Origin: Pararhizobium capsulatum DSM 1112
GTDB taxonomy: Bacteria; Pseudomonadota; Alphaproteobacteria; Rhizobiales; Rhizobiaceae
Assembly: GCF_030814475.1 (NCBI RefSeq)
Contig: NZ_JAUSVF010000003.1
Span: 558,001 to 622,000 of the forward strand
Reading direction: 5' to 3'
Length of the DNA stretch: 64,000 nt
The notes under the pieces were generated by a model, which did no database searches, was not told the origin of the DNA, and saw nothing but the letters and a program-made list of their open reading frames with translations. Positions 1 to 8,352 of the stretch are shown in pieces. A program made the position numbers and the translations under genes. Position 1 is the stretch's first letter. Every line of letters starts with the position of its first letter.

Positions 1-2
1 AC

Positions 3-581
3 GCTCTCAATGGCGGAAGCGGTACAGACCGCGCGTCATATTCCACGGCGACTACCGGCGTCGTTGCCAACCTGACATCTCCGTCGAACAATACTGGCGA
101 CGCGAAAGGCGACACCTACGTGTCGATTGAGAACCTTTCCGGTTCAAACTTCAATGACACCCTCTACGGCAGCGCTGGTGCCAACGCGATCAGCGGAGGC
201 AATGGCAACGACATCCTCAGAGGCTATGGCGGCAACGATACGCTGACTGGCGGCGCCGGCGGGGACCGGTTTGACTTCAGATCGGCGCTGAGCGCGACCA
301 CGAATGTCGACAAGATCAGTGATTTCAATGTCGCCGCTGACACCATTCGCCTTGAGAACGCCATCTTCACGGCACTGGCCGCGGTGGGGACGCTTACATC
401 CGGTGCGTTCGCGTCGAATTCGACCGGTCTTGCCGGCGACAGCAGCGACCGCATCATCTACGAAAAGGACACTGGCGAACTCTACTATGATGCCAATGGC
501 AGCGTCGCTGGTGGGGGCATCCACTTCGCCACATTGAGCGCCAATCTGACACTCACCAACGCGGATTTCTTCGTGATCTAG
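3..581 (+). CDS. RTX calcium-binding protein, C-terminal part (5' end outside window)
   Basis: The reading frame is open from the left edge and ends at a TAG at 579-581, so only the last ~192 residues are present. It carries glycine/aspartate nonapeptide repeats (GGNGND, GGNDTLTGGAGGD) and then the serralysin-like tail (ISDFNVAADTIRLENAIF) that ends in a short hydrophobic segment, FFVI. This is the usual C-terminus of type I secreted RTX proteins, whose repeats bind Ca2+ outside the cell. It is a close paralogue of the C-terminal half of the 450-aa protein at 1447-2799 (same order GTDRA..Y, GD.Y.SIEN, DNVAADTIRLENAIF), so the two form a tandem family. No secretion genes are in the window. The family is clear; the substrate or adhesin role is inferred. 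Confidence 0.85.
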   Translation, partial: ALNGGSGTDRASYSTATTGVVANLTSPSNNTGDAKGDTYVSIENLSGSNFNDTLYGSAGANAISGGNGNDILRGYGGNDTLTGGAGGDRFDFRSALSATTNVDKISDFNVAADTIRLENAIFTALAAVGTLTSGAFASNSTGLAGDSSDRIIYEKDTGELYYDANGSVAGGGIHFATLSANLTLTNADFFVI

Positions 582-838
582 TGATGGTTAACTAGATAGC
601 CGAAGGAGACAGTTTCTCCGGTCTCAACGGATTCGTGCAGTCCCGCTCGGGATAGAACTTCGCGTCTGTCGTCTTGTCTCACGGGACCAGGAAGCGGTGC
701 GTCTTGGCCAGGATCAAACGGGTGCAGAGGATTGTTGAAGCGTTGCAGCCCCAGCACTGGTCGTGATCGTACTAGCAACCTTCAAACAGCTAACTAAAAC
801 AAAAGGCCAAACCGCCTTGCTCGGGCGCTGCCGGTTGC

Positions 839-1132
839 CTACGGCGTACGATCTCCTTTTTGGGAATTGTTCGCGTGAGGGATGACACCTTGGATATTCT
901 CCATTCCTGCTTCAAAACAGGCCGCAACAAAAGCTTCGCGAGCAACCGCGCTTGACGCGCTCAGGCATAGAGCCCTGCGACAGGCGGTAACAGCGCGCTC
1001 GTAGCGCTCGCCGTGCTTGAGTGGCCACTCGTGTTCGAGAAAATCGAGCGCTTCGTAGACGCCGCTAAACGTTCGCACCAAACCGCTTGGCAGGGTTACT
1101 CTGAGGGGAAGGTTCCACTCGATATCGCGCAT
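839..1132 (-). CDS. DUF982 family small protein
   Basis: A 97-aa protein starting MRDIEW. A longer frame exists upstream, but the ATG at 1132 is preceded by an ideal AGGAGG ribosome site (AGGAGGAAAACGGCT then ATG). The pattern W-x-P-L-x-V, GLVRTFSGVYEALDFLEHEWP, YERAVTACRRAL and AREAFVAACFEAGM is that of DUF982, a family of ~80-100 aa proteins of unknown function abundant in Rhizobiales. A paralogue with the same leader lies at 22542-22802 and a more distant one at 35583-35834. The function is unknown. Confidence 0.8.
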   Translation of the reverse strand: MRDIEWNLPLRVTLPSGLVRTFSGVYEALDFLEHEWPLKHGERYERAVTACRRALCLSASSAVAREAFVAACFEAGMENIQGVIPHANNSQKGDRTP

Positions 1133-1446
1133 AGCCGTTTTCCTCCTGACTGACGACATTTTGCGAGATGCGGAACAATTTGGAGAGTCGTTCGCCAAAT
1201 TCAAGATCAGCGGCGGTGATCCGTTTAGCGCGAGTTCCACAAGAAAAGCCGGTAAAGCCAGCCGATGCTCCAAAGACTGGCTCGCTCTTGACGGCAGAAC
1301 TAGCGCGCTCCTCGCCCATCACGACGGGGGGTGCCTTGCGCCAGGTGCGCGCGAACTTCTCATGCCGGGCGTTGTTCAGCGAGCATCAAGACAGTAATTA
1401 TCTTCGAGCGTACTGTATTTCCCTTGTCTAATGGGAGATCACAAAA
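1133..1446. other. Intergenic region upstream of DUF982 gene and RTX gene
   Basis: This is a divergent intergenic region. The first ~70 bp (to about 1200) are shared with the region upstream of the DUF982 paralogue at 22802 (both contain TTGCGAGATGCGG and TTTGGAGAGT), so that segment is probably the DUF982 promoter. The remainder holds no convincing gene. The RTX start at 1447 has GGGAG about 10 bases upstream. Confidence 0.5.
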
Positions 1447-2799
1447 ATGGCCTTGCAGATATTTGGATCGAACAGCATTGGCTCCGGCCTTCGTGCCGAC
1501 CTGACAACGGCGGACAGTGTGTTCGTCGCCGCAGGCGTCACTGTCGGATCGACTAATGGTACGGCAATTACGGGGACCGGGAGTTCTCATATCGTTAATA
1601 TACAAGGCACGGTGCTTGGAAACTTTGACACCATCGTACTCGGTGACGACCGCGCAGCCGATAGTGGTCATCACCTGATCGTTGGAAGCAATGGCTATAT
1701 CGGACAATTCAGCGAGGTCGGTTATGGGGCCGAGCTCAGTGGATACAACACCACTGTCGAAAATAACGGCACGATCTGGAGCGGTTCTATTGGGGTAGTT
1801 ATATCAGGCACGAACGCGGCTACTCATTCGACCGTGACAAATACCGGCGTCATTGATGGCGGAAGCTATGGGATATTGCGTACAGGCGGAGAAACTCTGA
1901 TTGTTCAAAACAGTGGAACAATCAAATCGGCCGGTTATGCCTATGTCGGCTCAGACGCCATCGACCAGATCACAAACACCGGCAAGATCGTTGGCACGGT
2001 TAATCTTGGCGGGGGCAATGACATTTTCGACACTCGGCTTGGGACGTTATCAGGCACGCTTTATGCGGAGGCGGGCTCCGACAAGCTCTACGGTAGCGCA
2101 CTTGCGGACACGTTCCGCGGCGGCGACGATGGGGATACCATTTACGGCTATGCCGGCAACGACAAGCTGTATGGCGAAAATGGGAATGACGCCTTGGTGG
2201 GCGGTGCGGGTGCCGACGCACTCAGCGGCGGGGCTGGAACGGATCGCGCGTACTATTCAGGGGCGACAACCGGGGTTGTCGTCAGCCTGCAGAGCCCGTC
2301 TCTCAATACGGGTGAGGCCAAAGGCGACACCTTCAGTTCGATCGAAAACCTGACCGGCTCCAATTACAACGATAGCCTCTTCGGGAACGCGGGGGCAAAC
2401 TCATTCAGCGGCGGCGCGGGAAACGATATCATCAAAGGCTATGCCGGCAAGGATGCACTCGCAGGCGGTTCGGGCAACGACACATTTGTGTTCGACACCG
2501 CGCTCAGCGCCGCCACCAATGTCGATACCATCAGCGACTACAATGTCGCTGCCGATACGATCAGGCTGGAAAACGCCATATTCACCAAACTGACGGCGAC
2601 CGGCGTTCTCGACGCAACTGCCTTTGTCAAGAACACGACGGGTGTGGCTGCCGACGCATCCGACCGGATCGTCTATGAAACCGATACCGGCAAACTGCTT
2701 TACGATCGGGATGGAAACGGTGCATCCTATGCCGGCGTCCAGTTCGCGAAGCTGGCGGCGGGACTGGCAATTACCAGCACCGATTTCTTTATCATTTGA
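1447..2799 (+). CDS. RTX calcium-binding secreted protein (450 aa)
   Basis: Complete ORF with a GGGAG ribosome site. Residues ~1-190 contain repeated short beta-strand units of the type NNGTI / NTGVI / NSGTI / NTGKIVG, as in right-handed beta-helix passenger domains. Residues ~195-275 are RTX nonapeptides (GGDDGDTIYGYAGNDKLYG). The C-terminus has the peptidase-M10/serralysin-like module (FDTALSAATNVDTISDYN) and ends hydrophobically in FFII. There is no Sec signal peptide, consistent with type I secretion. It is probably a surface or matrix protein rather than an enzyme, since no protease zinc motif is present. The gene is a paralogue of the partial gene at 3-581. Confidence 0.85.
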   Translation: MALQIFGSNSIGSGLRADLTTADSVFVAAGVTVGSTNGTAITGTGSSHIVNIQGTVLGNFDTIVLGDDRAADSGHHLIVGSNGYIGQFSEVGYGAELSGYNTTVENNGTIWSGSIGVVISGTNAATHSTVTNTGVIDGGSYGILRTGGETLIVQNSGTIKSAGYAYVGSDAIDQITNTGKIVGTVNLGGGNDIFDTRLGTLSGTLYAEAGSDKLYGSALADTFRGGDDGDTIYGYAGNDKLYGENGNDALVGGAGADALSGGAGTDRAYYSGATTGVVVSLQSPSLNTGEAKGDTFSSIENLTGSNYNDSLFGNAGANSFSGGAGNDIIKGYAGKDALAGGSGNDTFVFDTALSAATNVDTISDYNVAADTIRLENAIFTKLTATGVLDATAFVKNTTGVAADASDRIVYETDTGKLLYDRDGNGASYAGVQFAKLAAGLAITSTDFFII

Positions 2800-2868
2800 G
2801 GCGAATGCTGCACCGTCGTGGACGTCGAGACATGCTCGGCGTTCACTCGCCGGAAGGGAACGGCGCAT

Positions 2869-3041
2869 TGACAGCCACCACCTACCTCATCGCTGAACTG
2901 ATCAGGGCCGCGAACAAGCTTGAGAAAGTTGAGCCCGCCATCCCAATGATGTTCTTGATATGTTCTTTATGTGGGTTTATCCTCACCTTATGGACGAGAG
3001 ACTTCTTCAACAGTCTGCTAAGAGAAAGGTCTTCTTTCTAA
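2869..3041 (+). pseudogene. Small ORF with AELIRAAN motif, probably a decayed copy
   Basis: A TTG-initiated frame encodes TATTYLIAELIRAANKLEKVEP, then switches to an unrelated hydrophobic tail (MMFLICSLCGFILTLW). The same IAELIRA.N motif opens the small ORF at 46618. In better preserved relatives known from rhizobia the motif is followed by a conserved helical stretch that is missing here. I regard it as a truncated or recombined relic; it overlaps the 3' end of the convergent methyltransferase gene. Confidence 0.35.
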
Positions 3042-3861
3042 GCACAACGGCATCCTGATGCTCGTTCATCGCTCGCTCTTTGTAGGCTACGATTTCAAAA
3101 TGCTCGCTCCAGCGTGCGCGGATATATTTCTCCGTGTGATAGGCAGTCTGGTAAAAATCTGGCAGCCCGTCGAGCTTTAGTCTGCCCGTTTGGCCTACCC
3201 GGTAGAGGAAACCTTTAGCCGTAAGCTCTCGCAAGTCAGCGGGAGGCAATTGCTGATGCGTGTAGGGGCCGTGAGCAGTCGCAATAAGCAAGCCATTCTT
3301 CCTCAGAACACGCGCCAATTCGCCCAGCCAGCGGAACTGATCGTCCTCGTCCAGGTGCGTAAAGAGCGAAACGGAGTAGACGACATCAAAACTGTCGGGG
3401 TCGAACGACATCGGAGGTCGAAAGTCGTTCTCGGTAAAGCCGGCGACAGCGCCAAGCTTTTCCTTGCACCACCGGATTGCTTCACCGTCAATGTCGGATC
3501 CGTACCAGCGGGCCTCGGGCGCGTGGTCCTGGAAGTGTCGGATAACCCGTCCGCAGCCGCACGCGAAATCGAGAACCGCAGGGCAGCAGGCGAGATCCTT
3601 GCCCCCTAGCCGGGCTAGGACCTCCAGTTCACGTGCGCCGCGGCGCCCAACCTCCAAGAACTGATCGACATCGAATGAACCGCTGACACGGAACCGCAAC
3701 ATGGGCGGCGGGATCGGCAAGGCTCCCAGCGCAACCGCCGCCCTCTTGTCTCTCCAATCGCTCAAGAGGAGTTTGGCTCGAAATAGTGCGTACTTCGCGA
3801 TACCGTACGTCTTGTAAACTGCGGGATTGGACCGCAGAAACAGCCTTATGCTACTGGGCAT
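3007..3861 (-). CDS. Class I SAM-dependent methyltransferase
   Basis: About 284 aa. The start MPSSIRLF at 3861 has GGGAG just upstream; an ATG 12 bases earlier is possible. Motif I is VLDFACGCGRVIRHF, followed by an acidic residue on strand 2 (WYGSDIDGEAIRWC), and FDVVYSVSLFTHLDEDDQ (motif IV/post-IV) and ELARVLRKNGLLIAT (motif VI), typical of Methyltransf_11/25. The substrate cannot be told. About 80 residues precede the fold and contain no membrane segment. The gene is oriented against the RTX gene upstream and has no obvious pathway partners. Confidence 0.85.
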   Translation of the reverse strand: MPSSIRLFLRSNPAVYKTYGIAKYALFRAKLLLSDWRDKRAAVALGALPIPPPMLRFRVSGSFDVDQFLEVGRRGARELEVLARLGGKDLACCPAVLDFACGCGRVIRHFQDHAPEARWYGSDIDGEAIRWCKEKLGAVAGFTENDFRPPMSFDPDSFDVVYSVSLFTHLDEDDQFRWLGELARVLRKNGLLIATAHGPYTHQQLPPADLRELTAKGFLYRVGQTGRLKLDGLPDFYQTAYHTEKYIRARWSEHFEIVAYKERAMNEHQDAVVLRKKTFLLADC

Positions 3862-3878
3862 CCCTTCTCCCATTCAGA

Positions 3879-4145
3879 CTATCGAGCGCCGCTCCCCTTG
3901 ATCCGCATCTTGAATTCTTCTTCTGCCGCGCCCTCAAGCCATGCGCGGACGTTTCCTTCGGCCGCTTTTTGCGCATCGGTGAAACTATACGAGCGCTGGA
4001 AGCCGCCGAGCTTTGTAAGGTTCTCCGACCACAGCCATTGGCCTTGTGGCTCCTGCAACTGGATGATCGTTGCGACCGGATGCCGACCAAGCATTCCCAC
4101 CCATCGGCGATTATTTTCGGCTATCCAGCTCAGCGTCGCACTCAT
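3879..4145 (-). CDS. Small conserved hypothetical protein
   Basis: 88 aa starting MSATLSWIAEN at 4145, with GGAGG four bases upstream of the ATG; a longer in-frame start exists but has no ribosome site. It is rich in Trp and has an acidic C-terminal helix (VRAWLEGAAEEEFKMR). No recognised domain. It lies 17 bp upstream of, and on the same strand as, the methyltransferase, so the two may be cotranscribed. Confidence 0.55.
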   Translation of the reverse strand: MSATLSWIAENNRRWVGMLGRHPVATIIQLQEPQGQWLWSENLTKLGGFQRSYSFTDAQKAAEGNVRAWLEGAAEEEFKMRIKGSGAR

Positions 4146-4205
4146 AAGGCCTCCGCAACTATAACTGAAGCAGAAAGAATATTGCACAACTGAAAAAATG
4201 CTAGC

Positions 4206-4505
4206 AAAAATTGAATTCACATACTGTGTGCAGCTGGGAACCGAACTTAGCTACCTCCCTCGGCTCGTCGCGCGAACCAACCAGCAACGGAGTTTGATGG
4301 CTCTCCGCCCCGAAGGCCCGGTTGCCAAAGAAATCAAAAGGTGCGGATATGGCCTGGTCCCGGCTGCTACAGTTGACTCGGTGAAGGGACCAACAATCCG
4401 TTCGACCCGATTGCCGTGTTGTTTGATGGATGAACAGCCATCTCTGTAAGCGCCATAGCGGCGATGTTGTCGGCGAAGGAGCGGAATTGTGGCGGATATC
4501 GATGA
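4206..4505. repeat. ~300-bp dispersed repeat, copy 1 (partner 11791-12098)
   Basis: The segment from the CACATACTGTGTGCAGCT block through GGTGCGGATATGGCCTGG and TTGTCGGCGAAGGAGC to GTGGCGGATATCGA is shared, with indels and substitutions, with 11791-12098. In the other copy its right end enters a small ORF starting GTGGCGGATATCGA; here the equivalent frame stops after 13 codons. The function is unknown. Confidence 0.7.
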
Positions 4506-4672
4506 CTGTGGAAGTTTTGCGCCGTATAGTAATCGAGCCCTCTTAAATGCTGCTGTTCCTCGCGCGCGTGAATCGCTTCGATCTCGCGTTGGAATATATC
4601 GTTCCGAACCCTAAATTCTCCACTCTTTTCACCGAAGAAATCAGGTTGCGGGCGCAAAGCAATCTCGCTCAA
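4367..4672 (-). CDS. Doubtful hypothetical ORF inside the repeat
   Basis: A 101-aa frame with a TTG start and no ribosome site. It reads PPQFRSFADNIAAMAL through the repeat. The same frame is partly kept in the partner repeat (PQFSSFADNIAATAF) and several differences are synonymous, which is the only argument for coding. The opposite strand has a competing GTG start with a good ribosome site. Low confidence. Confidence 0.25.
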   Translation of the reverse strand: MSEIALRPQPDFFGEKSGEFRVRNDIFQREIEAIHAREEQQHLRGLDYYTAQNFHSHRYPPQFRSFADNIAAMALTEMAVHPSNNTAIGSNGLLVPSPSQL

Positions 4673-4788
4673 TTCGGCAGATAACTATGTAAGCTCTGAA
4701 GATAGTCCCGCAGCTCATCCTGCTGGTCCGTCATTTCTTGGGTGACCGGGAGAAGAAACGGGTAACTTAGACAACTGAGTTAGAGCCC

Positions 4789-6075
4789 ATGAACACGAAA
4801 CGAATGATGAGTTCTGGCAACGCGGCACGGGGACCTTGGGAGACAAGACTCCAGAGCCCGAGTCCAGCCGCCCTAGAAGAAGTCCATCGCTTGCTCGCCG
4901 GGCGAACCCGCGATATCCGGCTTAGTCCTGAATTAACCCAGCTCTTCCGTGAGCGTTCCTGGCCTCACACTGCCAAAATCATCCGCGCCTGGATGTTTTG
5001 GGTTATCGTGCTTGACGTTTTGATGTTGGGACTAAACGCGATCTTGCTTACGCCCAAGACCGTGCTCTCCATGCTTCTGCCAGCATCCTGCATGATACCA
5101 GCGGCTCTGGTCACCGCTACCACCTTTGCGCGGCCTCAGACGTTCTGGGTTCGGGGAGTGGTTATCCTCTCGGGTGTTTTTCTCATTCTTCTGTGCCTGG
5201 CATTTGTCGGCATCCGCGCAAGCAATGAGTTTTATGAACGGCATCTGACGATCATGCTGTTCGTGGCGGTGACCGCCATCATCATATTTCCCATTCCGGT
5301 GGGATGGACTACGGCGATTAGCGTTTTTGCCCTCGGCCTCTTCCTCCTATTCCAGTTGCGAAATCCAAATATCGAAGTCGGAAGTGCCCTTGCGGGAACC
5401 CTGTTTTTTGCATGCGGCGTCTTTGCGACCGTCGTTGCGCGACGTACCATCGTTATCCTGGCTCACAAGACCTTCTTGCTCGAGTTGCGAGATCGCGGCC
5501 GGCTCGCAGCTCTCACCGATGCCAACACACGCTTGGAGCTTCTTGCGAGAACGGATCCGCTGACGGGGGTCGCAAACCGGCGGTCAATGGCCGAAATGCT
5601 CGATCGCCTGTGGAGTGAGGACATTCAACGAACGCGGGGCGTGGCAATGCTGATGTGCGATGTCGATGAGTTCAAGAAGCTCAATGATAGTCTCGGTCAC
5701 GCAGAAGGCGACCGTTGCCTGGTAAAAGTGGCCGGCATCATCCGGAACTCCATACGAGACGAGATCGATCAGGTCGCCCGTTATGGCGGAGAGGAGTTTC
5801 TGGTCCTTCTACCCGGCGCTGACGAAGGGACTGCCAGAACCATCGCCGAGAGAATTCGCAGTCGCGTAGAAGCAGCGCGGCTTCCAAACCCGGCATCTCG
5901 TGTTACTCCCTATCTCACGGTCAGCATCGGAATAGCGGTGGCAACACGAGATAGTAAAAGTATCTTGGTGGGACAACTCCAACGCCGCGCAGATGCCGCG
6001 CTCTATGCGGCGAAGAACACCGGGCGCAACTGCGTGCTGGTCTATGCGGACGAGGCCAGCCGAGGCCAAATTTGA
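4789..6075 (+). CDS. Membrane-bound diguanylate cyclase (GGDEF)
   Basis: 428 aa. A cytoplasmic N-terminus is followed by six predicted hydrophobic segments (about residues 66-85, 94-112, 121-141, 152-170, 172-190, 198-216) and a C-terminal GGDEF domain from ~residue 250 (RTDPLTGVANRRS, MCDVDEFKKLND, LGHAEGD). The active-site signature is RYGGEEF (residues 333-337), so it should convert two GTP to cyclic di-GMP. The product-inhibition site RxxD that normally sits five residues before the signature is not canonical: DEID stands at that place. The input domain is an unassigned multi-pass membrane sensor. The gene appears monocistronic. Confidence 0.9.
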   Translation: MNTKRMMSSGNAARGPWETRLQSPSPAALEEVHRLLAGRTRDIRLSPELTQLFRERSWPHTAKIIRAWMFWVIVLDVLMLGLNAILLTPKTVLSMLLPASCMIPAALVTATTFARPQTFWVRGVVILSGVFLILLCLAFVGIRASNEFYERHLTIMLFVAVTAIIIFPIPVGWTTAISVFALGLFLLFQLRNPNIEVGSALAGTLFFACGVFATVVARRTIVILAHKTFLLELRDRGRLAALTDANTRLELLARTDPLTGVANRRSMAEMLDRLWSEDIQRTRGVAMLMCDVDEFKKLNDSLGHAEGDRCLVKVAGIIRNSIRDEIDQVARYGGEEFLVLLPGADEGTARTIAERIRSRVEAARLPNPASRVTPYLTVSIGIAVATRDSKSILVGQLQRRADAALYAAKNTGRNCVLVYADEASRGQI

Positions 6076-6107
6076 GGAGTTCCCCGATTATCGTCTCCTC
6101 CCGACCA

Positions 6108-6257
6108 GGCGCTCTGCGAATTCACGCCCCATTTCGAATTGATGGTCTTCATTTGGGTCCTGACCGTTTCATAGCTGACGCCGCCGGCAACAGATACCTC
6201 CTGGAACGAGAACCCGGAAACAATGCTGGATACGACGTCAACTTCTCTTGGGGTTAG
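6108..6257 (-). pseudogene. LuxR-type (GerE) helix-turn-helix fragment
   Basis: Minus-strand translation gives LTPREVDVVSSIVSG, then FSFQEVSVAGGVSYETV and RTQMKTINSKWGVNSQSA. This matches a whole LuxR/GerE DNA-binding domain: the LTPRE opening, recognition helix, K..NI.KLGV-like end. A TGA lies a few codons upstream with no start codon between, and nothing resembling a receiver or sensor domain precedes it. It is a remnant of a response regulator or quorum regulator, tail to tail with the diguanylate cyclase gene. Confidence 0.6.
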
Positions 6258-6876
6258 ATTGTAGGTGGCCCTGAGTCACCTACCTCTTCATCATCCGAGC
6301 GCGCGAGCTTGGCAAAACTTCAGCGTGTGCTGATCTTCATAATGCGTATGCGCAGAAGGCCTCCGTGATTTGGCTTGGATGCCTTACTCATCGGGGGCTT
6401 TTACGCTCAAGGCTCACCGAGGTTGGTCCAAGTCAGCAAACAGCGCCAATCCGCTTTTCTGTCTCGGCATATGCTGCATGTGCTGGGACTGTCGTTCGAC
6501 AACTTCGCTTCCCTGATGCAGTTCCTGCCGTGGACCGTGCGTTGAACAGAGTTGGGCTATTGCCAGACCGCTCTCGTAACGCGTTGGTCGCGTCCAATGC
6601 GGAGCATCAGACGGTCCAAACCTCCTCGCAGCAAAGGCCGTCGTGTGATGGAATCACACGACGGTCACTGGTTAGCAGGTTGTTCAGGCGCTTCAATTCC
6701 AGAGGCGATATTAGTCGAGACATGGCCATGCGCAATCGGCGATGCTTGAAAAGTTGCAAGACGCACGCAGGACGGCGACACGGCGCTTATCTTTGTGGTT
6801 CTATCCTACGCGGGGGGTCGTGCCGAGACACGACCCTCTTGGACGCACGGACGTGTAAGTCGAGGTCTTACCCGAA
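6258..6876. other. Non-coding stretch with strong inverted repeats
   Basis: No frame here looks like a real gene. It contains a perfect 12-bp inverted repeat at 6638-6664 and an 8-bp GGGTCGTG/CACGACCC repeat near 6816-6840. The stretch separates the LuxR fragment from the 24-codon minus-strand ORF. Confidence 0.5.
6638..6664. repeat. Perfect 12-bp inverted repeat with 3-base spacer
   Basis: CCGTCGTGTGAT (6638-6649), spacer GGA, ATCACACGACGG (6653-6664). No T-run follows on either strand, so it is not a typical terminator. It could be an operator or an IS-derived end. Confidence 0.7.
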
Positions 6877-6951
6877 TTAGCGCAAGCCAAAAAATGACAG
6901 CACGGCAATGACGATGACAACCAGTCCGACAATATAGATGATTCGCTTCAT
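6877..6951 (-). CDS. 24-aa single-pass membrane peptide
   Basis: The ATG at 6951 has AAAGGAA six bases upstream. The peptide begins MKRIIYIVGLVVIVIAVL and ends FFGLR, one hydrophobic helix with basic ends. A similar 24-aa ORF (MNSLIWLVGAVVIIGAI...) lies at 52017-52091. Length, start context and composition agree between the two, so I take them as real miniproteins of unknown role. Confidence 0.55.
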   Translation of the reverse strand: MKRIIYIVGLVVIVIAVLSFFGLR

Positions 6952-7019
6952 GACGGGTTCCTTTCAATTTTACGTGTAAAAGCGCACATCGAAACGATTG
7001 GTTCCTCCAATGAGCGAGT

Positions 7020-7162
7020 GGCCTTGGTGACAATTCCGCGCTCCAGCAGCATTTCCTCGACAAGGCTAAGTTCAGCGGAAACCTGAAATAAAGCCAGACC
7101 GCGTTCGAGATGATCTGTTGCGGGAAACGGTGACGCTTGTAGCTGACGGCAGAACTCTTCAT
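7020..7162 (-). pseudogene. IS6-family transposase N-terminal fragment
   Basis: From the ATG at 7162 the frame reads SYKRHRFPQQIISNAVWLYF, the hallmark N-terminus of IS6/IS26-type transposases. After RFPLNLA a one-base deletion shifts the frame; the next frame continues LVEEMLLERGIVTKA as in the family, then similarity ends. The DDE core is missing. It is a truncated, frameshifted relic. Confidence 0.7.
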
Positions 7163-7321
7163 TCCACTGTCTCTAAGCCAAACTCACTGATGCCGCGTTT
7201 ATGTGACAACACCAACTATACTTCTATATTGCGCGTATCCCTGCCCCAGCCCAAAAATGGCGCCGGCCAGCGCCGGTTTTTCCTTGGCAGGCGCGATGCA
7301 TCCGTTACAAGTCATCCTTGC

Positions 7322-8194
7322 ATGATATCCGATTCACACACATCCTTCATTCCGCTTGCGGCACCCGACGATCTGCTCGCGCAGGAAGCGGCCGCCTTTC
7401 GTGCCTCGCAACGGTTTCCCCAGGTGGTGCGCGCCTATACGGAAGGGCTCGCGCGTTTCCGGGAAGCGCCGTGGATCGTCAACAAGCTGGCTGCCTATGA
7501 CCTGCGCATGCGCGTCGTCGCCTTCCTGCTCTATCTAGATGCGGACAGCCAAGCCCCCCCCGGCCAGGAAAGCGGCGCCACCTATGGCCGGCTTCTGGAA
7601 CTGTGCATGCGCCGCAACGAGGTGAGCCCCCGCGTTCTGAAAACAACCCTGACGCTGCTCAAGCTGGCCGGCCTTGTCCAAGTGAAAAACGATCCAGACG
7701 ACCGTCGCCGGAAGTTCTACCATCCGACGGAACGACTGGCGGATTTCATCGGCCTGTGGCTCGGTTATGCGATTGGCGCGCTTGAGGTGCTGGAACCCGA
7801 CAATCCCCGCGCGCAGTGGTATCGCGAAGATCCAGATTTCGTCAGCCGCTTCTTTCTTGCAGCCGGGCACGATTACATGAGCGACATGCCGCTGACCGAC
7901 CGGCTACCGGATTTCGTTTCTTTCTTTGGCGGGCGCGAGGGCGCAAGCGCCGTGATCGTCTCGGTCATGCTGGCACATTTCGACGGCACCGAAATTCCGA
8001 GCCGGGCGAAAATCGGCAGACGCTTCGGGATTTCGAAGACGCAGATCGGCAAGGTCATCCGCGAGGGTGAGGAGCGCGGCTACTGGACCCTCGATGCCAC
8101 GACCGCTCCTGTTGCCACGTCGCATCTGCACGCCCAGTACGGCCACTGGATTTCGCTGGAGTTGGCCTTTTACGCCCGGCACATGCGTCCGTGA
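7322..8194 (+). CDS. Winged-helix (MarR-like) transcription regulator, 290 aa
   Basis: The likely start is MISDSHTSF at 7322; the open frame continues upstream across the IS6 relic but that part is not protein-like. Residues ~60-130 look like a MarR-type winged helix (ELCMRRNEVSPRVLKTTL, LKLAGLVQV, DPDDRRRKFYHPTERL). A second helix-turn-helix is near the C-terminus (IPSRAKIGRRFGISKTQIGKVI, then REGEERGYW). It lies 158 bp upstream of, and in the same direction as, the large RTX gene, so it may control that gene. No ribosome site is evident. The ligand is unknown. Confidence 0.65.
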   Translation: MISDSHTSFIPLAAPDDLLAQEAAAFRASQRFPQVVRAYTEGLARFREAPWIVNKLAAYDLRMRVVAFLLYLDADSQAPPGQESGATYGRLLELCMRRNEVSPRVLKTTLTLLKLAGLVQVKNDPDDRRRKFYHPTERLADFIGLWLGYAIGALEVLEPDNPRAQWYREDPDFVSRFFLAAGHDYMSDMPLTDRLPDFVSFFGGREGASAVIVSVMLAHFDGTEIPSRAKIGRRFGISKTQIGKVIREGEERGYWTLDATTAPVATSHLHAQYGHWISLELAFYARHMRP

Positions 8195-8352
8195 CCCTTC
8201 CGTCTTAACCCTTTCTTTTCCCTAGATTCATTCTTGCCCCTTCCGGAGGCCCGCAGGCCTGCAACGGCTCGATCAGGTGCGTTTGTGACCGATACAGCCA
8301 CAACACCTGAGGCTACAAGGCCGCATGACTGGAAAACAGGACCGGAAGTGAC

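Noticed and set aside
6365..6880. 171-codon plus-strand frame
   Set aside because: Arg/Ser/Cys-rich composition, no ribosome site, crosses two inverted repeats; reads like non-coding DNA.
7118..7321. N-terminal extension of the winged-helix regulator
   Set aside because: This part is antisense to the IS6 transposase relic and is not protein-like; the start at 7322 is preferred.
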